Below are positions 12,243-25,531 of a DNA stretch of 64,000 nucleotides, piece by piece (the first letter of the stretch is position 1; every line of letters begins with the position of its first letter). Origin of the DNA: Trichoderma breve (lineage: Eukaryota > Ascomycota > Sordariomycetes > Hypocreales > Hypocreaceae); assembly GCF_028502605.1 (NCBI RefSeq), contig NC_079234.1, positions 1,178,001 to 1,242,000 of the forward strand, given 5' to 3'. Below the pieces are notes generated by a model that ran no database searches, was not told the origin of the DNA, and saw only the letters and a program-made list of their open reading frames with translations. A program made the translations under genes and the position numbers.

Positions 12243-14710
12243 GATGGGCGCTCGTCCCCCAGGAAGGGCAGAGGTAGAGGCGGGATTGGTTTGGGGCGAG
12301 ATTGGAGGAGTTTGCGCACTCCCGCAGCGGTCAATGGCGGTTCAAGGCGAGGCAGCGCGGGCGGGAGGACGGAGAGGAGGCAGAGTGGAAGCCGAACGAA
12401 GCAGGATAATTACGGAGGATTGGACACAGAACGAATAGACCAAGACAAGACAGTGCAAAGGCCCGGCGCAAGGGAGAAACAGAACCAGCACAGGATAAGC
12501 TGAGGGGCTCAAAAAAAGAAGATTGAACTTCAGCTGCTTAGACCAGTCTCGTCATCGGCACATGTAAGATGAGAAATTGGGATGATTAAAGCAGGTCGAG
12601 GCGCTTCTGACTCAAAAGTGGCGAGCGATTGCGGCCCCGCGGAAGCTGCTAAGGTTAAATGGCTGTAGCCGAGGATGTGTCGGACGGAGCATCGAGAGCC
12701 GGAGCAGAGCAGAGCTTGGGGGGTCTGGGCCGGGCATTTGCGGCACGTGGGCATTTATATGTTTTTTTTTTTCTTTCTTCATCTGTAAATTGAATCTCTA
12801 ACGTACTATTTAGTTTCGTCCAGGGGATGGGATGGGGGTCCTCCCCTCTCCCTAACAAAAAAAGAGCCTCTCTTGACGATGTGACGTCGTGGTCATGCTT
12901 CAATGCTCGTGCTCATGCCCATCACAGTCGCGTGAACGGAGCTCACCCAGAAACGGCGGGTTTCGGGGTCCGGGTGCCCCCACTCTGGGCAAACGGCGGT
13001 GGTGGCTAGGGGGGATTCATCGAGCTGTTAGTGGACGAGGGGGGCGCTGGGCGTGGTGAGTTAGGGGGGGCACTCACCTGGACTTTGCCGGCGGTCCAGG
13101 CGGCTAATACGCTATACGGAGCCCGTACTGTCAAAGTCCGTATCGATTGAAGCTCAAGACACAGAGCTGAGTCTTGATGGATTCAATTGCGCTTCCATGG
13201 TTGAGTCGTCACTCCATCCCATGGATCCTAGGCAAGATAAGATGTGGACTAGGGGGCAAACATCTCGATCAATGCCACTTCTCATGTCATGGCTGGAGCC
13301 ACAATCCACCGGCCATCAGCCAATGCAGCGGCAACTTGCATCGCATCTCATCTCGTCTGGCTCCCCTTTACGCTGCGTCTATACATGGTAGCAGGGATTA
13401 GCAACGTTGACAGCATACCAAAACAACAATTTTGTACGGTTACAGTATCGTCGTTGTCTGTTGTCTGCTTCAAGTACTCTGCACGACCGTCAATAACCGT
13501 TTATTACCCAGTCCGTCCATTGCTTCGGGCTGAGGGATCGAGTCCTCCCAACTACCGCCAGTCCTGCCAAAATAGGCCACGGACAAACGGGAGAGCCCGC
13601 ACATGCAGTGCAGTGACATCGGATGTGCCTGGTGTATTGACAGCTGCCAGGTACCTTGCCCAGTATGCCTATCACTGGTGCTAATTACCTAAAATCGAGA
13701 TGAAGCTGCATACCCGGTTGTTGGCACGTAGCTTGCAACATACATCTGTAATGATAGATAAAAATGGCATGACTTGGAAAAAAGAGAGGAAAAAAAGATT
13801 TTCAAGCCACGGCTGGTCAGCCCACCAGTTCCATTGAATCTGCGAGCGCATTGATCGTATCTGGCAGCCCTTACCTCAGCTCCCGCCACCAGTAAGGGGG
13901 CATGTAGTCAGAATCCATGGCTCGGAGAATTAAATTTTCATTTATTTCTATTTTCTCTCTATTCGTATATCCCGCGTACCTTACGATTCGATACGACCAG
14001 GCTCGGAAGGCCATCCATCGTCATCTGTCATAAATAGATCCAAGGGACTCCCCTGGCGGACACATGATTGTCGTCTGGAAGGTGGTATGGAACGGGAAGA
14101 AAGAATCTGCTGCAGGTGGCCAGTTGGACCAGATCGGATCCATATTTTCAATGGATGTTGATATCTTGGTTGACCCTTACTGTATGCTTGGCCGAAGGCA
14201 TCAATTACATTAGCTGCTGCTATTACTAACCTCTGGGCGGCTTAAAGACGGACGTGGACTGGAGACGTGGAAGCTCTCAGCTATGGTTAGGTTCTGTTAG
14301 TATGATTCGACTAAGGCTGCTTGCTATTGAAGCTGTTTTATTGGACGACGGATCATTCATTCCCCGATGCACGACAGCGGTGCTAATGTAAGTTTGTACG
14401 AGCAGGCGTCGACATCAGCACCAGCATAAGCCATCCCGCCTCTGCCGCACCACAGCGCAGCGAGAAACAAACAAGCGGTGTTGAGAGTCGAGCCAAGGCA
14501 AGGCAAGGCACCAAGGGTCTGGCGAGTCCCCCAATCCGTTACTCGTTACGCTCGAGCTACTGCACCGTCATTGTCAATTCTCCACGGTGGCTCCCGGGGG
14601 GCGGTCAGTTCCGTCTGCAAAGGCTTCGCTTCCATGTGCGAGCATAGGGGGGCCTTCATGCGGCCACCTGCTGCGACACGACATCACTTGAAGATGCCCC
14701 ATTTTCGATA

Positions 14711-14732
14711 AGGGGAGGGGGAGGGGGAGGGG
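14711..14732 (+). repeat. G-quadruplex-type G-run array
   Basis: Four runs of four or five G are separated by single A residues. This fits the classic G-quadruplex pattern with minimal loops on the plus strand. It lies in the PDK/coiled-coil intergenic region, about 1.9 kb before the coiled-coil gene. Confidence 0.75.
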
Positions 14733-15106
14733 CGTCGGTGTAGAATCGACTGTTTGTTACGGTATCTCGAAGAGGTGACTGCTGTGTAAAGAGTACATGT
14801 AAGAATCGACACTCGTTGGAATACAGCCTGACGGCTGAGCGTTTGGGTGGTGTTTGTACCCAACTCATACAACTCATAAGACAGCTGCTGCCGATACGAG
14901 CAAGGCAGGGAAAAGGTACAGAGTAATACCATCAGCCATGATTTCCGCAATCTTGAACCAATTAATGGCACACACGGGCACTAAGCCCCTCGCATGGCAT
15001 CGCGATGAATGGCTGATGGACTGCATGGTGGCTTGGGCGAGCGGCTCGCCTCGTCCAGTCAGGGGCGGCCAGCCTTTGCAGACCGGATTTCTAATGGCCT
15101 CGCGCG

Positions 15107-15130
15107 TTTGTGTGTGTGTCTGTGTGTGTG
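15107..15130 (+). repeat. TG dinucleotide microsatellite
   Basis: An alternating TG run of about 24 bp with one TC interruption, in non-coding sequence. Confidence 0.8.
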
Positions 15131-16615
15131 CTTGTTGTGTCTGCGAGTACATGTAAGCATCACGTATCATGTATCATGTATCGACCTTGTACCCAAGGCC
15201 ACGATAATGTCAATGCTGGTGCTTTTCCCAGGCCGCAAAAGACGCCTCTTGAGGGGAACCCGGCAAGCGTAGAGGCGAAGAAGGTACATGTAGAGGTAGA
15301 GAAGAAGAAAATAGGGTGGCGGGCAGATCAGAGGGACGGCGTGCTGGTGCCTATTGATTTTCTTAGTCTTTTCCGTCATCTTCTTTTTCCATTCACGCTT
15401 CTCCTTTTTTCTGTTTTCTCTCTTCAATCTCTTTTCTGCCATTGTGCTTCATCCGTCGTTATAAAGCCGGTGATTCTTCACCAGCACATCATCAGCAGCA
15501 GCATCAGTCTTACGCCAACATACAGACACGTCCAAGGCGCTGCTTTAATGCAATGCATGCAAACGTCACATGGCTGCCTCTTGTCTCTGCCTCTGCACGG
15601 TATCGGTCCAACCAAAGCGTCATCATGTTGCTTATGAAGCAGAAGCAGCCTGCCAATGGCCGAGCCGAGCATCTCCAGTCCAGTCCAGCCCAGGCACTGC
15701 ATTGGATCAAATCACGGCCACACCCACGACTTCGCCGTCTAATGCGCGATTATAAAAGCGCCTCGAGCTGGCCTCTCATCGTCCGACGTGTGGCGCGAGT
15801 GGCGGTGCGAACCGGTTACGAACCAGTCCGAGCGCGAAACCTGGCAGCGCAGCTTAATTAATTTGGCTTTGGGTTCGGCCGGGGAAAACCTAAGACTGGG
15901 ACTAAGAGCAAAGTAACACACACAAAAACATGGAGTGATGACTTGTCAAATCCCGGCCAAAGTTTGTCGTGTTCCAAGGGTTGGTGTTGTGCTCGGAGCT
16001 ACGGGGCCCCATTGATCCGCCCACCACAACAGCCCAGGCGCTGACAACTGCTGGAACTGGACTCGCACCGCTGTACTGTATTACTGCCGCTCAGGTACCT
16101 GCACTGCACCAGCCAATGCCAGCCAAACTCGTCCCCCAAAAATCCTGCTGCCACTCTTCCATAATAAGGGAGAGGCTAAGGGTAAGGTAGTCACCGAACC
16201 GCCAACTTTTGGGCATTGCCAATGGGCTTTTCATCCTCATCCTCATCGCCATCGTCCACCGCCGCGCCCCTCGATTCCGACCAGTTTCTGCACCTGCGCC
16301 CGTCTGGCGTCCCGGTGACGCGTGCCGAGGGGAGCGCCGACAATTAAGGAAGACAGAAAAAAACAAGGAGAGGGGGCTTTTCGACAGCGCGGGACACCGA
16401 CAGACAGCAAAGACAGACAGCAGGACGTGGGTTTTGCCGCTTGATTGAATATCCCCTTTCTCCTCTCGCATTTTCCATTTTTGATCGTGTTTTCGGGCGT
16501 CGTTGGGACGGCAGAGTCGAGCAAGTCCAATCTCGAGAGTCAAGTCAGTCACCAGAGAGAGAGAGTCATCGCACCACACCACCACAGCCAATTCATCACC
16601 ACAACCACCATCGCA

Positions 16616-17932
16616 ATGGGTCGACGGGACAACGACGACGACAAGCCCACCGGCCTCGAGGCCATGCGGCGACGCTCCTCCAGCAATCGCTCCAGCCCCA
16701 GCGGATTGAATCGCAGAATCAGCAGCCAGAGCACCCGCACCACCAGCAGCACCACCAGGCGAGAAAGCCTCGCCGGATCCGAGACGCCGCCGCCGCTCAT
16801 GCGGTCCAGCCCCAGCGTCGGCTCCTCCAGCTACGGGTTTTCGGCGGGAAGCAGCGTGCTGAGCCCCCTGCGAAGGGAGGTCGACTTTACTCGCAGCCGT
16901 GACGGAGGCGACATTAGGGCCGGCAAGCTGGAGCTGGCTAGGCGCTTGAGCATGCTCGCCCAGCGCCTGACGTACGGCGACAGCATGGAGGAGCTGGTCG
17001 CGCTCGACAGCCAAGTCAATCAAATTGAGCAGGCCCTGGGCGGCGGCATCAGCCCGAGTGTCTATGGGAGCCCGCCGCTGTCGCGAAAGACCCGTCCGCT
17101 GAGTCTGGAGACGCCTGTCCGCAAGAACAGGCACAGTGACATGGACGGCAGCGCCATTTTCAGCTCACCGTCGTCTCTGTTCCGAACCCGCTTCGCCGAC
17201 CAATTGTCCCCCACTCCCTCATCCCCCATGATGCGTCACGATGAATCGGATGAGGAGGATGCTCCCCCGCCCAAGAAGGGAATGACGGCGGTGCAAGCCA
17301 ACAAGATCATTGGCGAGTTGGTCAAGCTGAATGAAGAGCTGGAAAACACCGTCACCAATCTCAAAGCCCGCCAAGAAGAGTCGGAAGTGAGTTGCCTTTT
17401 CTCATTTCACTTTATTTTATTTTTATTTTTATTTTCATCTTTTTACATTTCATAATCGTCATTACGAATCATCTCATTCAATTCATCTGCATGGTATCGC
17501 TAACAGACATTTTGTGCAGCACATTCATAGGCTGTTAGTGGATCGTGCTGAGCAGGCTGCCCAACGCATCATTTTTCTCCAGAACCGCATCCAGTATTTG
17601 TAAGTGGTTTCTTCCATTCTCATCCTCCCTCTCATTTTTCAATGATTGCGAACCCCTTCCATCACTTTCTTGCACCCGTTTGCTTACACCTCGACAGGGA
17701 AGAAGAGCTGCAAGAGAATGATGCCGAACTGACACATCTCCGCGTCTGCCTCAAAGCAGTCGAGATTCAGCTGCCACCACACCCAGACAAAGAACTGCAG
17801 CGATGCTTTGCCGTCTTCAAAGAAGGCTATAGGGCTATTAAGAAGAAGCGCGCCATGCGATCTAATATGGTTAGCTACTTGGGTTACGATTCTTCAATAG
17901 CTGCCTCTTCGTCAGCGAGATCAGCGAGATGA
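16616..17932 (+). CDS. fungal coiled-coil protein of unknown function
   Basis: Three exons (16616-17386, 17520-17599, 17698-17932) give 361 residues. The first 220 residues are basic and Ser-rich with many SP/TP sites, so probably disordered and phosphorylated. A short helical segment (LARRLSMLAQRLTYGDSMEE) follows near residue 110. From about 220 to 320 the sequence is heptad-rich (IIGELVKLNEELENTVTNLK, then RLLVDRAEQAAQRIIFLQNR), predicting a long coiled coil that runs across both introns. The C-terminal part has LPPHPDKELQRCFAVFKEGY and a basic patch. I do not recognise the family; a scaffold or cytoskeletal role is only a guess. The start at 16616 has a good context. An in-frame ATG exists at 16445, but the sequence between looks like leader. 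Confidence 0.78.
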
Positions 17933-19455
17933 CCAACGCCGACGACCGCGTGAGCATGATTTTTTATTAAACCACTGCCGCGGCTGCCGGTGGGACTGGA
18001 GTCGCCCGCCATAGGAGCATTACGGGATAAACGATGTCGAGGAGGAATTTTTACGACGATATGCACGGCAACGGTGTTTTATTGGATGAAACGGAATGAT
18101 ACACGGGGGAAACGACGGCGCTTTCCAACTACGCCATGATTCACGAAACCTTTTTCTTTCCTTTCTGGTTCACGCATCTATTTTTGCCTTGACCGATTGA
18201 TTATTTCCCCTGTCTATTTTTTCTTCTTTTGTGCAGGGAAAGTTGACACAAACCAAAAAAAAACAAACACAATGAATGCCCCATCTTTTCGACTGGGCAT
18301 CAACGCATTTACCCCGTGGCCCAAGCAAAGCGAGCGAGCATACTACGAGCATACAGACTGATTGAATTGCGATCCATTCTTTGATCCATTCTCTTTTTTT
18401 ATTTGCGGATATCTCCCCGAAAGAATGCAAATCGATGGGAGTCTAAGTTTACGAATGAAACACAACAAAAACTGTCACACGAGCGATATCTCGATACGCC
18501 GTCCTTCGTTTCTTCTTCTTTTCTTGCTTCAACTACTCAAGATCGACTTTTCCTTTGGAGCGATTAGTGAGATTTCTTACATCTCTATTATTTTCTTATT
18601 ACTATCTCTACAATCCTTTCTTGTTGAGGGAGGCTCACCTTGGCTGTACTATTAGTAGCCATGGTGAGCGTTTCCTTGGCTTGATAAAAAGTAGCACAAA
18701 CTGGGCAGGCATAGTGATGGGCGCAAGGCTGTTTATTCCCAAGGTCGTTTTTGCTTTTTTTTTTCTCTTCCCCGTATTATCATTTTTATTTTTGTATCTA
18801 GTGCGGCGTGCTTTTTGGTCTTTTTCTCTTTTTCTTTATTATTACACATGGGCTACGCATCAACAAAGTGTTTGTGTCTGCGGGCAGAATATGAAATTTT
18901 CTTATTCTTTTATTCTTTTTTTGTGGCGGTTTTATAAGTCGTTTTTTACATATTACACATCCACACATATTTGCTGAGGATTCTTTTTGTGAACTTTGTC
19001 TTTATTTTGGGTAGAGAGGCAAGGGAAGGAGGATGAATGAGAAATTTAATAACGTCGTGCTTTATGAGATTCCGCTGCTGAGAAAAAGATGGAGATGTTT
19101 AGTAGAGGAGATGACAATGGTCAAAAACAGGGGGAGAAAGAAGCAGCTTTAGAGTATCCGAACCTCGGAAATTTCTAGTTGAATTTTCATATTGTTTTTT
19201 TTTACGTTTTTAACTAATTATACCTATCTAACTAAGTGAATAAGACCATGGCTATTTGGATGCTTATTTCAATCTTTGAGCCGTCCGTGAGAAACCTAAT
19301 GTTTGTGACTGATCAATCTCTCTTACACACACTCGCCTGTCATTAATTACCAGGCTATTCATGTCGCTTCTTCCCCCCTTTCTCCCCCTTTCCATAATAT
19401 CATCTCGCTTCATGCGTTTCTTCATAACAAAGGGAAATAATAATAATATAAATAA
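17933..19455. other. convergent T-rich intergenic region
   Basis: This 1.5-kb region lies between the 3' ends of the coiled-coil gene and the Ser/Arg-rich gene. It is full of T tracts and A/T-rich runs (for example about 18750-18970 and 19195-19215) consistent with terminator sequence on both strands. No gene is visible. Confidence 0.5.
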
Positions 19456-21628
19456 TTAGTTGCTTCCCCTTCTTTCTCTCTCTCTTCGTCTCTCATCGCC
19501 TCTACCAGAAGCATACCGCCCCTCCGTCGAGTCGGGGCTCGAGGCTCTATACCGCCGACTCTTGTGATGCCGCCTTGGAGACCTCTCCCTCTCCGACCGG
19601 CGAGAGGACCTTTCTGAGGTGCGATGGCGGGACTCTCTATCGCGCGAACGAGAGGAGCGGTGCTTGGAGGACGATGATGAGCCAGAGGAGGAGGAGGAGG
19701 TTGATTGCTGGTCGTGCGCGGGCTTTACGTCCACAGGGGCTGCGGAGGAGACGGTTGAGAAGGAGGATGTTGGGGAGGCGGGGGAGGATGGGTATATTAG
19801 TGAAGATGGGCGGAGACGGGTCTGGTCGAGGATGTAGGAGGCGTCTTTGTGGCGGCGAGTGTCTTCTTTGAGGGCCTTGCTTGCTGCGGGAGGGAGTTGG
19901 TGGATGGAGGAGGGAATGCTGGGGGAATATGCGTGGAGCGGAGGATGAGCAGCAGCAGCAGCAGAAGAAGAAGAAGCAACGGCCTCAGGGGGCACGATGA
20001 CAGCAGTAATAGTGTTCCACTCTGCAAACGACGAGGCAAGCAGATCAAACACCCTAGGATGGCCTCGTTCGGGGAACAGCTCCCGGGGAAGCTCCCGAGG
20101 CAAAAGTCTCTCCGCGGCGGGAAGACGCTGGTGCCTGTCGTCTGCGATGAGGGGAATGTCCGCGAGGACGAGGTCGAGGCGTTTGGCCTCGCGGTCGGGA
20201 AAGGCGCGGATCATGAGGGTCATCCAGTCCTGGAAGCCGGCGGGGGTGAGGGCCGGGATGCAAGGTTTGGAGTCGATGGTGGGTTGAACGAGATGGTGCT
20301 CGCAGCGGAGGTCGGAGAAGAGGAAGGAGATGCCGCGGAGGGATTTGTGGTAGCGGGTGTCGAAGACGCCTGAGAGAAGAGTTAGTTGAGATGAGGAGTG
20401 TGAGGATAGGGGGTTGAGGACGACGTACGTTGGAAGGGAAAGAATTCGTTGTCGAGCTTGTAGCGGGAGTAAAACTTCAACAGCTTGTCAGGGGTGATGA
20501 CGAGGGAGTCTGTTGGAGAGTACTCGGCAATCTACAGGATCACCTGTGTTAACATCATGGACAACGAAAAGGGGGCGAAGTGTCAATGGCTTACAATGTG
20601 GTTTGCCAGGCCGCGGAGGAACCGGCCCAAAGCAGGCGTCGGCTCATCCCTCTCATTAAACAGCAACGCCCATGAGGGCCCCTGTCTCTCAGGCGCAGGA
20701 CCCCTCAAGTGCGTAGGCAGGGAGTGAGTCCGATGCAGCTCCGGCTCAGGTTCCAGCTCAGGTTCGGGTTCAGGAGGCTCGGTGACGACCTCATAGTGGA
20801 TGACGGGCGGCTGCTTCTCTGCGAAGCGGACGGTTGGACGCGGGGTGGGAGAGTCTGATGAGACGGAGCTTGGAGGGGTGGGGAGGGAGTCTTTGGATGA
20901 AGAGGATGAGGAAGAGTCATCGGAGGAGTTGGAGAGTTGGGATTCAGTGCGGGTGAGAGGTTGGGTGTCGTCGATGGAGACTGTTGGGGTGAAGCCGTAC
21001 TCGAAATCTGATGGTTCGTCTTCGTCTTCGGGGTAGTCTTCTACTGTGGGCTGATAGCGCTTCATATCCTCTTTTGACGAAGACTCGTCGGATGGGGATG
21101 TTGATGTGTGGTGGCTGTCATCTGAGACTGAGGCATCGTCGCCATGGTCTGTCCCATCATTGACTATATAATTGTCAGAATATCGAACATGACTCTCACA
21201 ACAATCTCATAAGAAGAGGGTTTTCACTTACGTTCTCCCTTGACCTTAGCCACCAACTCATCCAACCACCGCGAATTCCACTCTTCCATAGCAAGTCCCC
21301 TCACGACATCTTCGACCTGCTTCTCCTTCATGTCGCTCTGTGAAGGTGAAGACGGAGTCTCGGCCTTGGTCATGACGTGTGACAGCACAGACTTGATGAT
21401 ATCCCTGTATGGAAACGACGAAGACGACGACCTTGACGAGTGTCCTCTCCGGGAGGCATCGTCTTTATCTTTCTCGCGACGGCTGTCTCTGTCTCTTCGA
21501 TGCCGTGATGAGCTCGAGGGCATGGATGCACTGTCGAGCGTCTCGTCACCGCTGCGCAGCGTTGACGAGGCTGTGTTTCCGTGTGCCGACGGCAGATGGC
21601 CGTGTAAGACGGTGGTCTCGGCAGTCAT
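19456..21628 (-). CDS. Ser/Arg-rich protein with an uncharacterised fungal domain (probably DUF7514)
   Basis: Four exons (21628-21232, 21163-20595, 20531-20429, 20369-19456) give 660 residues. The N-terminal third is basic and Ser-rich with a poly-Ser/Asp stretch. A folded domain spans about residues 295-440. It begins PSWALLFNERDEPTPALGRF, continues IAEYSPTDSLVITPDKLLKF and NEFFPFQRVFD, and ends near FQDWMTLMIRAFPDREAKRL. I associate this pattern with the fungal domain of unknown function DUF7514. The C-terminus is an RS-like tail of Arg-Ser, Arg-Glu and Ser runs, as in splicing or RNA-binding proteins. No function is known to me. Introns 2 and 3 lie within the folded domain, and their phases match, which supports the model. 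Confidence 0.82.
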
Positions 21629-24600
21629 TGTTTAACGGCAACACGGCAGATTTTTTTTATAAAAATTCTCCTTTGGCACGTACGTCCACAACAGCAATTG
21701 GGGTTACCGAGCCCGGGAAAGGTAGATTTTATGTCTCCGGTTTATCGTGTGATGCCGGTTGGTTGATGTTGTTTATCGTAAGGTTGTTGAGGTGTGAGAA
21801 GAGTCTGTGAGATGGCGAGGAAGTGGCAAGATGAAGAGGAGGAACACAGCGTATTAAGAGGCAAAAGAGTTGTGTTGCGTGTTTTTGGCTTGTGAGAGAT
21901 GAGAGATGATTGACAGGTTTTGAGAGGGAAGGTTGTGAGGTTATGAGTATTTCAGCTCTGAGGCTTACACAAAAAGGCACGGGGATGCACAAACACAAGC
22001 ACAAGCACAAAGGGGTGTGTGTGGAAGGGACAACGGGAAATTATATGAAATTGATGAAGTGTCAAAAAAAATCAGATCAGGGTCCTCAACGGAAAGGGGC
22101 AGTGAAAAGAAGAAAAAAAAGCGTTGGTGGAGGGGGAACGAAATCCAAGGCGGCAACAAGGACGAGGGAGGCACAACATGATGACATCGCGGGCCTCTCA
22201 TACAAGAAAGACTACGGCTATTTTTTGCTTGGTCGTTCCCATTTGTCCACTCGGCGCGAAAAACCGACGCCTGTACTGTAATGCTATCTCCTGCTGCTAC
22301 TGGACACCCCTGGCATTGGGGGGGAATGGAACAAGTGGACAGAGAACCCGGTTTGGTGCTTTGGCCACTTGGGTTTCGCTCGACATACGTGGTCCCCAGG
22401 CTTGGGTTGTTATTTTCCCGTATTGAGACAGGTAAAAGGAACAAGCACAAGCAAGGGTTTGAGGCGAATAATCCCAAAAAAGAATAGACACAAGAGCAGC
22501 AGCGGATGGGGACAAGCATACAAGGAAGCAGGGTTGGCTACAGCAGGGTGTTACAGGGGTGGGCCTGTTTCTGGCAACGCGGCGATACGCCTTTTTTTTT
22601 TCTCCCCGTTGCTTTTCGAGGTTGCCTTTTTTTCTGTCTTTGCCTTTTCTTTGGGTGAGACAGGGGTGGGAACGGTAGGGGGGCTTGGAGGGACCCAGAG
22701 ATTTGCATCATGGGCTTTTGAAACGTGATGCGTGGAGGATCTGGGTTGGTTGGGCTGCTTCGTGGCGGGAGTTGGGCTGAGGTGCATGTGAGGTGATGTA
22801 AGTGACGAGAAATGCTTGATGAGTCAGGTGGAGAGTGCGGATTGATGGGGTTTGATAGGATCAATGCTGGGGACTTGTTTCAGGGCAGGATTATGTGCAG
22901 TGCTTGGATGGACGTGGACTGTTCTGTAGGTACATGATATTTGCTGTGTGTTATATCAGATCAGACCATGGAGCGGGCTGAGCTGTAGTATCTGATATCC
23001 ATGTATGTAGGTACCTGCGGATGTGAGTCGACGCGTGTAAGTGAGGGAGACACAACACAACACAGCTGTAAGGCAAGTAAGCATCACAGCAGCAACACAA
23101 CACAACACAACACAGCTCAGCAACAGCTCAGCACACGGCACGGCACAAAGAGAGAGAGGGATAGCCGGGATTTCCCCCTCCAATTGCTGCCTCCTCCTCC
23201 TTCTCCTCGCATAAGAGAAGAAAACACACACAATCCCGTGCTGTAATCCAGAGCCCAGTAGCGAGAACGGGAATAGCTGCGTGTCCCGTCCACTCAAGGC
23301 CCTCGCCACATCTGCAAGCCTCACCACTACTTGGCTTGCTCTTGGCCCCCTCTCCCTCAGTCCCTCTCCTCTTCCCCCCTGCTGAGAGCGTCCAAGCGTC
23401 CTCGTTCAGTCCAAGCAGAGCAGAGGCCCAGCACTAGCTCCCAATATGAGCCCAGCACCCTGTTTTTAGCTGGTGGAAAATGCAGCCGGTGTAACAATGA
23501 AGTAAGTCAGTCAGTCAGCCGGGCAAGTTCCTATTCCTATTACATACTATCACGAGTACGAAGGGCTCCCTGCTATCAGGCCGTGGTTGTTTCCGTTCGG
23601 GTATTTTTCTACCGTAGTCTAGTGGCCTTTTGGGCTTTGGGTACGGACGGTGAGAGAATGAGCATGACAAGGGTTTGGCTGGTTTGGGGACGAATGTCGT
23701 CATGACGGTGGTTTGTTGCCTTGTTTTGGCACTTTTTGGCAGAGACGGCGCCTGTATAAGACGGGCTTAGTCTGTGATGGGCCTCCCCATGTTGACGTCC
23801 CGTATTCAGCACATTGGCATCATTGCGCACGAATTGGACGGATGATGCCGTTTAGCAGCATCAATGCATACCAATGCACATCAATTGCATGAATGCGCTG
23901 TGCTATGCCCTGCATAACTCTTACAGTGCAGTGCCGTGATGCAGTCAGATAGATAACCAGACAGCCGGCTAGACGGAGAGACAGATAGAGGGACAGACAG
24001 ACAGACCACTTACACGGCATCATCACAACCCCCGTCATCCTTGGATATCTTTTGCACATCTTTTTCCCTCCTCAGCTAGCCACTTGTCAACCCAAACCAA
24101 ACCCAAAAAGAACACCCATTTATCAACTACAGTAGCCCAAACTTCGCCTTCGTTCCATTTCACATCAGCCCTCTTTTTGCCTCCCTTTCTTTTGCTTTTG
24201 CCGATCGCCTCGTCCTCAGGCGACCACGTATGTAGGACCGCTTCGCCATCGTCCGTCGTTCCTTTCGGGCATCGGCGGTGCAGCCACCCGCTTGCCGCTT
24301 TCCATCCCCTTTTCCCATCGTTCGTTCGTTCGCCCGGGCCGATGCACCACCCAGGAGCATGCCGCCGTAATCTTTCGTTCTAATGCGTGCATCGTTGCCG
24401 TGTCGAGATTGTCCTTGTGTTCTATGTATGTAAGATAAGTGATGCTAATGCTAGTTATGGTATGAACTTCCCTGGATGTTGCATGTACGACTACGTGGAC
24501 CAGCCAACAAATGCCGATATGCTCTCTTAATTGCCCATAGTAGCTGTAGACCATACATAAGATTGGATGGGACATGCACATCACCAGAACATGAATGCAG

Positions 24601-25531
24601 GCATAATGCAGGACCAAAGAAGGGGGGCGAAAAACTACTCGCATTCGTATAGTACAGTTCATGCATCCCGTTCGCCCTGCAAGGAGCAAGGAGGCCAACA
24701 AGAACCAAAGCTGCAAGCCATCACGCCGGCTTAAACCATCGTTTGTTTGCCAACAAGCCGAACAAATCAGTCACGCAGGCTCTCCCATGACAAATAATAC
24801 AAGCATCGGATCAACACTCTCGCGAGACAAGACAAGACAACAAGGCCAGCGAATAAAAAGAGGGGCGGTGAAGCTAAGCTGTAGTGGAGCTGGGACAGAC
24901 AACATCCGAGGAGAGTCGAAAAAGTGAGGCTGTCTTGTTGTGTGCCGCTTTGATTGGACACGGGCTCGTTTGCCTCCCCTCCTCTTCCTAACCCCGACGA
25001 TGCTGTATTATGTGGATGAGATGGCAGACAGATGCATGTGAAGTGGGTTATACTCGTACGGCGAGTCCAAGGCGAGGCAGGGCGATGCGAGGCCAAGGGG
25101 TTGTTCAATGGATACCTGCAGATGTGGGAGATGCAGATGAGAATCAATCGATCGAACTGGAACTGGAGAAACGCATCGCATGCATGTTGTCCAAGCTTTG
25201 TGGATGTAATGTAATGTGTCTGTGTCTAGCAGGATGTAGGCACCGTTCGTACAACCCGGCATGGACATGGCCGGTGTAAGTCATTCTCCCGTTTCCCGCC
25301 TGCTGCTTTGTGAAGAATTCCAAAACACATCATCATATAAGAACCCAGTCCCATGGAGAGGGTCAAGATACGTAAGATGGAGAATACAAAAAAGGAGAGA
25401 GACAGCCAGATTCGAGATATTCCCCCAAATCATGCTACAGATAGACAAGCAGTATACAGTAACCAACCCATCAATAGATAAAAAACTCCGTACGCACACA
25501 AGCACAACTCTTACAGCACGACAAGTCACAA
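21629..25531. other. intergenic region of 3.9 kb
   Basis: This lies upstream of the Ser/Arg-rich gene and downstream of the sphingosine-phosphate lyase gene, both on the minus strand. No coding frame is convincing; the longer ones lack ATG starts or recognisable motifs. Simple repeats include CAACA units at about 23050-23064 and 23093-23113 and a GACA-type run near 23990-24005. A promoter role is expected for the first kilobase. Confidence 0.45.
23093..23113 (+). repeat. CAACA pentanucleotide repeat
   Basis: Four or so CAACA units in tandem. A shorter copy of the same unit lies 40 bp upstream (about 23050-23064), both followed by CAGCT. Confidence 0.7.

Larger units (their letters stand above)
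12243..16615. other. divergent intergenic region of 4.4 kb
   Basis: This lies between the PDK-family gene (minus) and the coiled-coil gene (plus), so both promoters are here. No coding frame is convincing. Landmarks are a G-run array at 14711-14732, a TG microsatellite at 15107-15130, and TACATGTA palindromes at 14794-14801, 15148-15155 and 15285-15292. The last 300 bp before 16616 hold purine/pyrimidine-biased sequence typical of a leader. Confidence 0.5.

Noticed and set aside
16445..16615. Earlier in-frame ATG for the coiled-coil protein (57 extra residues)
   Set aside because: The added sequence is hydrophobic then His/Thr-rich and looks like a pyrimidine-rich leader; the start at 16616 has a better context.
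24216..24716. Frame of 166 codons on the minus strand in the 3.9-kb intergenic region, with a hydrophobic start
   Set aside because: Its first codon is TTG, it has no family motif and no supporting context; treated as chance.
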